A DNA stretch of 64,000 bases from Blattabacterium cuenoti. Its GTDB lineage: Bacteria > Bacteroidota > Bacteroidia > Flavobacteriales > Blattabacteriaceae. The first letter of the stretch is position 1. Every line of letters starts with the position of its first letter. Below are positions 57,731-64,000 of this stretch, piece after piece. Both the position numbers and the translations under genes were made by a program. Where the stretch lies: positions 374,289 through 438,288 of the forward strand of contig NZ_CP059186.1 of NCBI RefSeq assembly GCF_014251335.1, written 5' to 3'. The notes under the pieces are model-generated. The model saw only the letters and a program-made list of their open reading frames with translations. It did no database searches and was not told the DNA's origin.

Positions 57731-58042
57731 TTAAATTTTTATTTTTCCGTCTAATAAATATTGAATAGAAATAGATGTAGATTTTGGAAGTTTTTCATAA
57801 AATCTAGATAATTCAATTTGCTCTTTATTTTCAAAAATTTCTTCTAAATTATTTTTATTCAGAATATTGAATTCTTCTAACTTAGTGTACAAATCCTCTT
57901 TGATTTTGTTGTTTATTTTTTTACTTATTTTTTCTAAAATACATATAGTTTCATATATGTTTTTTCCAGATTTCTTTTCTAGCTGAACTCGATCTATAGT
58001 TTCTGTATTTATTGGAGCATCAATCTCTCTTAAAAAATTCAT
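57731..58042 (-). CDS. rpoZ: RNA polymerase omega subunit, Bacteroidota type
   Basis: 103 residues from the ATG at 58040-58042 (MNFLREIDAPINTETI). The segments GKNIYETICILEKISKKINN, LEEIFENKEQIELSRFYEKL and the end SIQYLLDGKIKI match the Bacteroidota omega-like proteins I recall, which are annotated as RpoZ/Rpb6 family. It would stabilise the beta' subunit. In free-living relatives it directly follows bamD, and a bamD remnant is found just upstream here. Confidence 0.82.
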   Translation of the reverse strand: MNFLREIDAPINTETIDRVQLEKKSGKNIYETICILEKISKKINNKIKEDLYTKLEEFNILNKNNLEEIFENKEQIELSRFYEKLPKSTSISIQYLLDGKIKI

Positions 58043-58203
58043 AAAGAGTAACAAGTTATAATCATTTTAATTTTTTATACAAAATTTTTAATTTATTTGC
58101 ATTATAAGAATATGGAAACTTTATCTTTTCTTTTTATATTATAATAAAGTTAATATTGGGAAACACAAACTGGAAAATCATTGATAATGATCTTGAAAGT
58201 AAA

Positions 58204-58323
58204 TCAAATAAGCTTGATATCTATGCATTTATGCATTAAAAAATTAAGAATTAGCTTAAGTAATCTATAGGTTTCTTTAATTTTTGAACTATCAGGATAG
58301 TCTTTAATAAAGCTGATTAAATT
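58204..58323 (-). pseudogene. bamD: Remnant of bamD (outer membrane assembly lipoprotein)
   Basis: A 39-codon minus-strand frame contains FIKDYPDSSKIKETYRLL followed by LKLILNFLMHKC, then a stop. The FIKxYPxS block followed by a helical segment is the tetratricopeptide pattern of BamD (for example FINNFPNSEYLEEAN in Flavobacteria, from memory). The flanks of the 346-bp spacer (58043-58388) carry no further clear BamD sequence; a neighbouring frame just upstream (LYCNYKI) may be a frame-shifted continuation. Intact BamD is about 260 residues. The place, after dapA and directly before rpoZ, is the ancestral bamD position, which strengthens the call. Confidence 0.55.
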
Positions 58324-58388
58324 TTATAATTGCAATAGAGATCTTCGTTTTATATAAATCAAAATTTTATGATTCTGAATAATTCTAA

Positions 58389-58901
58389 TCACAATTTTAT
58401 ATTTTTATGAGAACTTTTCATATCTTTATCAAATAAATACAATCCTCCTTTATCTTCTCCTATTAATTCTATTTTATCTAAAATCGTTTTACTTAAAGCT
58501 TCTTCTTCAATCTGTTCTTCAACATACCATTGTAAGAAATTATATGTAAAATAATCTTTTTCTTGTAAAGAAATTTCCACTAAAAAATTTATTTCCTTGG
58601 AAATTTTTTTTTCATGCTCCAATAATTTCATAAACAATTCTTTTAGAGAAATGTATGTTGTATTTACATGTAATAAATCATATAAAATAACATTTCCTCC
58701 TCTTTTATTAATATATCTAATTAACTTTAACATATGAATCCTTTCTTCATTAGAATGATCATATAAAAATTCACATATTCCTTCGTAACCTTTTCTTTCA
58801 ACCCAAGTTGCCATAGATAAATATAATTGAGAAGATTCTAATTCTCTATTTAACTGTTTTATTAATCCTTTTTGTATCTTTTCACTGAACATATTTTTCA
58901 A
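58389..58901 (-). CDS. ftnA: Ferritin
   Basis: 170-residue four-helix iron-storage protein. Ferroxidase ligands are visible in LNRELESSQLYLSMATWVER and CEFLYDHSNEERIHMLKLIR (the ExxH motif), with further Glu residues in WYVEEQIEEEALSK. Non-haem ferritin of the FtnA type. ATG codons at positions 1 and 4 are both possible. It lies 4 bp after dapA and upstream of the bamD remnant. Confidence 0.93.
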   Translation of the reverse strand: MKNMFSEKIQKGLIKQLNRELESSQLYLSMATWVERKGYEGICEFLYDHSNEERIHMLKLIRYINKRGGNVILYDLLHVNTTYISLKELFMKLLEHEKKISKEINFLVEISLQEKDYFTYNFLQWYVEEQIEEEALSKTILDKIELIGEDKGGLYLFDKDMKSSHKNIKL

Positions 58902-58905
58902 TTAC

Positions 58906-59790
58906 TTATTTAATATTTTTTTTTAATGAAAATAACATCTTTTCTCTTAAAGATGGAGTTCCAACTAATAATGGTAATCTCACATATGAATTACATATTC
59001 CGATTATATCTAAAAAAGTTTTTATTCCTGTCGGATTTCCTTCTTCATAAATAAGATCTATTATTTTAATAATATTGTAAAAAATAGAAAAAGCTTTTTT
59101 TACATTATTATTTCTTGCTAAAGATATCATATTAGAAATTTTTTTAGGAAATCCTTGAGCAATTACGGAAATAACTCCTTCTCCTCCACCTAATACTACA
59201 GGTAAGGTTATAAAATCGTCTCCTGATATGACACTAAAATTTTCTGGTTTTTTTTCCAAAATTTTATAAGACTGTAAAATATTCCCAGATGCTTCTTTTA
59301 TCCCTATTATATTTTTGAAATCATAAGCTAAACGTAAAACAGTATCTGGTATAATATTAGATCCTGTTCTTTTAGGAACATTATATAGAATAATATCTGC
59401 CTCTGTACAACAAGAAATAGATTTAAAATGTTGATATACACCTTCTTGAGAAGGTCGATTATAATAAGGAGAAACTGAAAGAATAGCATAAAAATCCGAT
59501 AAATTTTTTATGCTATTTATTTTTTTTATAACATCTTCTGTGTTGTTCCCTCCTATTCCCAATATTAAAGGAAGTTGTTTATAATTAGCTTTTTGAATAC
59601 ATTTCACAATATCCCATTTTTCTTCCTTTTTTAAGGTAGCCGTTTCTGCTGTAGTTCCTAATGCAACCAGATAATCTACATTATTATCTATAACGTATTT
59701 TACAAGTTTTTCCAGTCCATTGAAGTCAACTTTTCCATCCTTTTTAAAAGGAGTAACTAACGCTACACCTGTTCCATATAATTTTTTCAT
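58906..59790 (-). CDS. dapA: 4-Hydroxy-tetrahydrodipicolinate synthase
   Basis: Condenses pyruvate with aspartate semialdehyde, first committed step to lysine and diaminopimelate. 294 residues, TIM barrel. YGTGVALVTPFKKDGKVD; Thr pair in VALGTTAETATL; catalytic Tyr in LYNVPKRTG; Schiff-base Lys in IIGIKEASGN. Lysine synthesis serves both the host and the cell wall that the PBP above builds. Confidence 0.95.
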   Translation of the reverse strand: MKKLYGTGVALVTPFKKDGKVDFNGLEKLVKYVIDNNVDYLVALGTTAETATLKKEEKWDIVKCIQKANYKQLPLILGIGGNNTEDVIKKINSIKNLSDFYAILSVSPYYNRPSQEGVYQHFKSISCCTEADIILYNVPKRTGSNIIPDTVLRLAYDFKNIIGIKEASGNILQSYKILEKKPENFSVISGDDFITLPVVLGGGEGVISVIAQGFPKKISNMISLARNNNVKKAFSIFYNIIKIIDLIYEEGNPTGIKTFLDIIGICNSYVRLPLLVGTPSLREKMLFSLKKNIK

Positions 59791-59912
59791 AGATTAGTTT
59801 ACTACATTTTATATATATGATAAATATTGTTATTATTTTATGGTTGATTTATTTGATATTATTATATATAAATAATTAAAAAAACAGATGTAAGCGCACA
59901 TAAATACAATGA

Positions 59913-60185
59913 CTAATAATCTTTCTTTATTCTTGGTCTAGCTGCAGACACAATAATATTTCGACCCATAAACTCTGTGCCATTTAATTTTTCTATAGCT
60001 TGTTTAGCGTTTTCTTCATTAGACATTTCTATAAATCCAAACCCTTTACTCCTTTTACTTGATGTAGATTCATCAAAAATTATCTTAGCATGAGTAACTT
60101 CTCCCACAGATTCAAAATATTTTTTTAATTCTTGTTCTGTCATATCATAAGATAAATTCCCAACGTATAGTTTCGTATTGTCCAT
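59913..60185 (-). CDS. RRM-type RNA-binding protein
   Basis: 90 residues from the ATG at 60183-60185: a single RNA-recognition motif with RNP2 KLYVGNLSYD at the start and RNP1 KGFGFIEM near 46, followed by a short basic tail. These proteins are thought to act as RNA chaperones, often cold-induced, in cyanobacteria and Bacteroidota. Monocistronic: 122 bp to dapA and 198 bp to pncB. Function in this organism is inferred. Confidence 0.9.
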   Translation of the reverse strand: MDNTKLYVGNLSYDMTEQELKKYFESVGEVTHAKIIFDESTSSKRSKGFGFIEMSNEENAKQAIEKLNGTEFMGRNIIVSAARPRIKKDY

Positions 60186-60343
60186 ATTAAAAATAAATTG
60201 TTTTAAAAGCAAATTTAGAGAAATATTTTTTCTAAAAAAGAAAAATATATTACTTGATCTAAAAGCAGTTAAAATAATGATTTATTTTGTTATTTCTAAA
60301 TAAAAAAAACTAAAAAATAAAATTTTATAAAATTTTATGTTAA

Positions 60344-60374
60344 TTTGAAAAATTTTTTTCAATAATTATAAAGA
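60344..60374 (+). promoter_or_regulatory. Candidate pncB promoter
   Basis: TTTG (60344-60347), exactly 19 bp, then TATAAAGA (60367-60374), 9 bp before the pncB ATG. The -33 and spacing fit the Bacteroidota pattern; the -7 matches only the TA and one other base. The transcript would be nearly leaderless. Confidence 0.3.
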
Positions 60375-60383
60375 ATATCTTTA

Positions 60384-61556
60384 ATGAATAATTTTTCTAT
60401 TGTATCATCATTATTGGATAATGATTTTTATAAATTTACAATGCAAAATGCTGTAATTAAATTATTTCCATTGGCAAAAGCTAAATATGAATTTATAAAT
60501 AGAGGACGACACTCTTTTCCTAAAAATTTTGATAAAATCCTGAAAGAAAATCTAAATAAAATGGCTTATTTAAAACTTTCAAATGAGGAACGAATTTTTT
60601 TAGAAAAATATTGTCCTTATTTAGATTCTTCTTATTTAGATTTTTTAAATAAATATCAATATAATCCAAAAGAAGTAAACATATTTCAAAAAGGTGAAAA
60701 TATACAAATGCATATAGAAGGATTATGGAGCAGTACTATATTATGGGAAGTTCCTTTAATGGCAATCATATCTGAATTATATTATAAACTAACAGGAGCT
60801 AAGAAAATATCGGAAAAAAAAGTCACAAGTATAACAAAAGAAAAATTAAAAACATATAAAAAATTACAAGTTAGAATTGGAGAATATGGCACAAGAAGAA
60901 GGTATTCTTATAAAATCCATAAATTAGTTTTAAAAATATTAACAGAGGAAGGAAAGCCTTTTTTCATGGGAAGCAGTAATGTACATTTTTCTCATATTTT
61001 TTCAATAAAACCAATAGGAACTCAAGGACATGAATGGATTATGTTTCATGCAGCAAAATACGGATTAAACATAGCAGACCGTATAGCTATGGAAAATTGG
61101 TTAAATATTTACGGAAATAATTTGGGAATAGCTTTATCTGATACATATACTTCTCCAATTTTTTTCAAAAACTTTAATAAAAAACTTTCAAATATTTTTA
61201 AAGGAGTAAGACATGATAGTGGTGATCCTATTTTTTTTGCCAAAGAAACTATAAAACATTATAAAAAATTCAAAATAAATCCTGTAAGAAAAAAAATTAT
61301 ATTTTCAGATAATCTCAATCCATGCAAAATCGCTTATATTTCTTCTTTTTGTAAAAAAAAAATAAATACTTTTTTTGGAATCGGAACTAATTTTACTAAT
61401 GATGTAGGTTATCCTTCCATGAATATTGTCATAAAAATGGTAAAAGCTCTTCCAAAAAAAAAATGGATATCAGTAGTAAAACTTTCTAATGTTAAAGAAA
61501 AATCCACGGGGAAAAAAAACATGATTTTTTTAGCAAAAAAAATTCTTCATATATAA
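60384..61556 (+). CDS. pncB: Nicotinate phosphoribosyltransferase
   Basis: NAD salvage: nicotinate plus PRPP to nicotinate mononucleotide. 390 residues. LLDNDFYKFTMQNAVIKLFP at the N-terminus; phosphohistidine region GTQGHEWIMFHAAKYG; GVRHDSGDPIFFAKET; IIFSDNLNP; FFGIGTNFTNDVG. Complete. Divergent from the RRM gene. Confidence 0.93.
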   Translation: MNNFSIVSSLLDNDFYKFTMQNAVIKLFPLAKAKYEFINRGRHSFPKNFDKILKENLNKMAYLKLSNEERIFLEKYCPYLDSSYLDFLNKYQYNPKEVNIFQKGENIQMHIEGLWSSTILWEVPLMAIISELYYKLTGAKKISEKKVTSITKEKLKTYKKLQVRIGEYGTRRRYSYKIHKLVLKILTEEGKPFFMGSSNVHFSHIFSIKPIGTQGHEWIMFHAAKYGLNIADRIAMENWLNIYGNNLGIALSDTYTSPIFFKNFNKKLSNIFKGVRHDSGDPIFFAKETIKHYKKFKINPVRKKIIFSDNLNPCKIAYISSFCKKKINTFFGIGTNFTNDVGYPSMNIVIKMVKALPKKKWISVVKLSNVKEKSTGKKNMIFLAKKILHI

Positions 61557-61576
61557 GAAATAATTTTTATTTATTC

Positions 61577-61591
61577 ATGTCATAATGACAT
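61577..61591. repeat. 15-bp perfect palindrome upstream of miaB
   Basis: ATGTCAT, A, ATGACAT: a 7-bp inverted repeat around one base, 20 bp after the pncB stop and 34 bp before the miaB start. It may be a protein-binding site for miaB or a pncB terminator. It shares the GTCAT/ATGAC element with the dnaK upstream dyad. Confidence 0.35.
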
Positions 61592-61624
61592 TATGTATTT
61601 TTATTGTGTATATATTTAAAAAAT

Positions 61625-62968
61625 ATGTATATGAAAAACAAAAGTTTTTATATCGAAAATTATGGTTGTCAAATGAATATATCAGATAGCGATATTGTTA
61701 CTTCTATTTTATTGAAAAATAATTTTTTGTTATCTGAAAACTTAGAAAAAGCAAATATAATTTTATTAAATGCTTGTTCTATTCGAGAAAAAGCAGAATT
61801 GACGATCAAAAAAAGATTGGAAAAATTAAAGTTTTTTAAAAAGAAAAAAAAAATTTGTATTGGAATTATAGGATGTTTTTCAAAACAAATAAAAAATTTG
61901 TTTTTACAAGAAAAAATGGTAGATTTTTTTGTAAATCCAGATTCTTACAGAGAAATACCTAATTTTATTCATTATTTTATAATGGGAAAGCAATATTCTC
62001 ATACGGCTAAAAAAAATGAAACTTATGCAGATATAAGTCTTATAAAAAAAAATAATAAAAAAATAACAACTTTTTTAAGTATAACAAGAGGTTGTAACAA
62101 CATGTGTACATTTTGTATCGTACCTTTTACCAGAGGGAGAGAAAGAAGTAGTGATCCATATTCCATAATTAAGGAATGTAAACGTTTATATCATGATGGA
62201 TATAAAGAAATCACTCTTTTAGGACAAAATGTAGATTCTTATCTATGGATAAAAGAAGATATGATTAAAAATCAAAAAAATATTGTAGATTTTTCCCGTC
62301 TTTTAGATCTTTTAGCTCAAGAAATTCCCTTTATCAGAATTAGATTTTCTACATCTAATCCTCATGATATGTCTGATAAAGTTATAAAAGTAATTTCTAA
62401 ACATAGGAATATCTGTAAACATATTCATTTACCTGTTCAATCTGGAAGTAACAAAATACTAAAATTAATGAACAGAAAATATACACGGGAACAATATCTT
62501 TCTTTAGTTAAAAAAATTAAAAATATTATACCTGAATGTTCTATTTCTCATGATATTATTACTGGATTTTGTAATGAAAGTGAAAAAGACCATCAGGAAA
62601 CTATAAGTTTAATGAATGAAATAAAATATAATTATGGATATATGTTTTCTTATTCTCCTAGACCTGGAACTTATGCATATAGAAAATTAAAGGATAATGT
62701 CCCTAAAGATGTAAAAAAAAGACGATTAATAGAAATTATTGATTTACAAAGAAATCATTCATTTTATAGAATGCAAGAGCATTTAGGAAAAATAGAAGAA
62801 GTTTTAATAGAAGGAGAATCAAAGAAAAATAATAAATATTGGTATGGGAGAAATACACAAAATCTGATTATAGTATTTCCTAAAAAGGACCTAAATATAG
62901 GAGATTTGGTTCATGTAGAGATTACAGATACTACATCTGCAACTTTAATAGGAAAGCTTTGTAAGTGA
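61625..62968 (+). CDS. miaB: tRNA-2-methylthio-N6-dimethylallyladenosine synthase
   Basis: Radical-SAM methylthiotransferase acting on A37 of tRNAs. About 447 residues. N-terminal cluster cysteines in IENYGCQMN, LLNACSIREKAE and GIIGCFSKQ; radical SAM CxxxCxxC in RGCNNMCTFCIVPFTRGRE; LPVQSGSNKILKLMNRKYTR; a C-terminal TRAM domain. I start at the ATG at 61625; another ATG two codons later is equally possible. Followed 17 bp later by the sigma-54 activator, the order I recall in free-living Bacteroidota. Confidence 0.94.
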   Translation: MYMKNKSFYIENYGCQMNISDSDIVTSILLKNNFLLSENLEKANIILLNACSIREKAELTIKKRLEKLKFFKKKKKICIGIIGCFSKQIKNLFLQEKMVDFFVNPDSYREIPNFIHYFIMGKQYSHTAKKNETYADISLIKKNNKKITTFLSITRGCNNMCTFCIVPFTRGRERSSDPYSIIKECKRLYHDGYKEITLLGQNVDSYLWIKEDMIKNQKNIVDFSRLLDLLAQEIPFIRIRFSTSNPHDMSDKVIKVISKHRNICKHIHLPVQSGSNKILKLMNRKYTREQYLSLVKKIKNIIPECSISHDIITGFCNESEKDHQETISLMNEIKYNYGYMFSYSPRPGTYAYRKLKDNVPKDVKKRRLIEIIDLQRNHSFYRMQEHLGKIEEVLIEGESKKNNKYWYGRNTQNLIIVFPKKDLNIGDLVHVEITDTTSATLIGKLCK

Positions 62969-62985
62969 TGTAAAAAAATAAAAAC

Positions 62986-64000
62986 ATGGAATCCATCTTT
63001 ATCCAAAATATAAAAAAAAAATTTGGTATCATTGGATATGATTACGCTTTGCATAGAGCTTTAGAAAAGGTAATACAAGTAGCTCCTACTGATATTTCAG
63101 TATTGGTTCTTGGAGAAAGTGGAGTAGGGAAAGAATTTATACCAAAAATTATTCATCAATATTCTTGTAGAAAACATCACGCTTATATTGCCGTAAACTG
63201 TGGAGCTATTCCAGAAGGAACTATTGATAGTGAACTTTTTGGACATGAAAAGGGGTCTTTTACAGGAGCAACAAGTATGCGTAAAGGTTATTTTGAAGGA
63301 GCAAATGGAGGTACTATATTTTTAGATGAAGTAGGAGAATTACCTTTAACTACGCAAGTTCGTCTTCTTAGAATATTGGAATCTGGAGAATTTATTAAAG
63401 TAGGATCCTCTAAAATTCAAAAAACCAACATACGTATTGTTGCTGCTACTAATTTGAATATGGTAGAATCTATACAAAAAGGAAAATTTAGAGAAGATTT
63501 ATATTATCGTCTAAATACAGTTCAGATCAATGTTCCTCCTTTACGTTTCCGTAAAAATGATATAAAATTCTTATTTAAAAAATTTTCCAATGATTTTGCA
63601 GAAAAATATCATATGCCTCCAGTAAAGCTTACTGAAGAATCTTTAAAATATTTGGAAAATTATTCTTGGCCTGGTAATATCAGACAATTAAAAAATCTTA
63701 TAGAACAAATTTCTGTAGTGGAAACTAAACGTGAAATTTCTATAGAAAAATTAAAAGAATATATTCCAGAAAATATTCCATCGATATCTTTTTCTAATAA
63801 TGTTATAGAAACATCTTTTCATGATAGAGAAAGAGATTTTCTTTATAAAATTCTATTTGACATGAAAAAAAATTTGAATGATTTAAAAAATATTACATTT
63901 CAATTAATTAAAAATAATTCTAACACTAGATTTATTGAAGAAAATCAACCTCTTATGGAAAAAGTTTTTGGAAAAATGATTCATAATAGAGAAGATTCAA
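62986..64000 (+). CDS. Sigma-54-dependent transcriptional activator (3' end beyond window)
   Basis: 338 complete codons are inside the window and the frame is still open at 64000. From the ATG at 62986 the AAA+ domain begins almost at once: FGIIGYDYALHRALEKVIQ; Walker A LGESGVGKEFIPKIIH near 46; the sigma-54 contact loop LFGHEKGSFTGATSMRKGYF near 84, with GSFTGA in place of GAFTGA; Walker B GGTIFLDEVGELPL near 107; and NIRIVAATN and EDLYYRLNTVQINVPPLR further on. There is no receiver, GAF or PAS domain in front. A C-terminal HTH is expected outside the window. Confidence 0.9.
   Translation, partial: MESIFIQNIKKKFGIIGYDYALHRALEKVIQVAPTDISVLVLGESGVGKEFIPKIIHQYSCRKHHAYIAVNCGAIPEGTIDSELFGHEKGSFTGATSMRKGYFEGANGGTIFLDEVGELPLTTQVRLLRILESGEFIKVGSSKIQKTNIRIVAATNLNMVESIQKGKFREDLYYRLNTVQINVPPLRFRKNDIKFLFKKFSNDFAEKYHMPPVKLTEESLKYLENYSWPGNIRQLKNLIEQISVVETKREISIEKLKEYIPENIPSISFSNNVIETSFHDRERDFLYKILFDMKKNLNDLKNITFQLIKNNSNTRFIEENQPLMEKVFGKMIHNREDS

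Noticed and set aside
1..64000. CRISPR array, insertion sequence, prophage or rRNA/tRNA genes
   Set aside because: No regularly spaced repeats, no transposase-like or phage-like frames and no conserved rRNA or tRNA motifs were seen anywhere in the window.

Overview
The window is an extremely AT-rich, gene-dense bacterial chromosome segment. It looks like a reduced genome of the order Flavobacteriales, and the best fit is Blattabacterium, the obligate endosymbiont of cockroaches and of the termite Mastotermes. Support comes from Bacteroidota-specific gene orders (rplM-rpsI-rpsB-tsf; birA/rsfS-ftsH-cdsA-psd; dapA-(bamD)-rpoZ; miaB followed by a sigma-54 activator; ricT next to a class A PBP), from Bacteroidota-type proteins (short rpoZ-like omega, IDH, menaquinone genes), from -33 TTTG / -7 TAnnTTTG promoter-like sites, and from visible gene decay. 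It also keeps cell wall, glycogen, menaquinone, cysteine and lysine genes that the smaller Bacteroidota symbionts such as Sulcia or Uzinura lack. There are no tRNA or rRNA genes, no insertion sequences, no prophage and no CRISPR array.

Layout. 1-7.2 kb: glycogen synthase (cut by the window edge), RNase R, coaD, ricT, a bifunctional penicillin-binding protein and a serA-like dehydrogenase. 7.3-13 kb: cysteine block cysJ, cysK, cysE and icd, separated by two unusually long AT-rich spacers (about 0.5 kb each) that probably hold eroded genes. 13-17.6 kb: menaquinone cluster menB-menA-hydrolase-menC-menE. 17.7-19.3 kb: a small membrane protein and a NhaD antiporter. 19.4-37.1 kb: one uninterrupted minus-strand run fusing the str, S10, spc and alpha ribosomal operons (rpsL to rplQ) and continuing into eno and nhaD. 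37.2-42 kb: rplM-rpsI-rpsB-tsf-gpmI-map. 42-57 kb: dnaK, psd, cdsA, ftsH, rsfS, birA, yidC, pyrG, the SRP RNA, clpX, obg, adk and lpd. 57-64 kb: a transaldolase-like gene, rpoZ, a bamD remnant, ferritin, dapA, an RRM protein, pncB, miaB and the start of a sigma-54 activator.

How it fits together. Most of the window is translation machinery (27 ribosomal proteins, EF-G, EF-Ts, IF-1, methionine aminopeptidase, RNase R, RsfS, Obg), RNA polymerase subunits alpha and omega, the Sec/YidC/SRP membrane insertion route, and protein quality control (DnaK, FtsH, ClpX). Metabolism supports cysteine and lysine supply, central carbon flux (eno, gpmI, icd, lpd), lipids, NAD, CoA, CTP and menaquinone.

Most notable: (1) rplO (L15) is split by a frameshift exactly at an 11-base poly(A) tract; (2) a bamD remnant sits at its ancestral place upstream of rpoZ; (3) dnaK has a -24/-12 sigma-54-like site with an upstream dyad, in a window that also carries a sigma-54 activator without a sensor domain; (4) conserved active-site residues are altered in birA (GRG to GIG) and map (Asp to Glu); (5) rpmD (L30) is missing from the spc operon and L24 is shortened.
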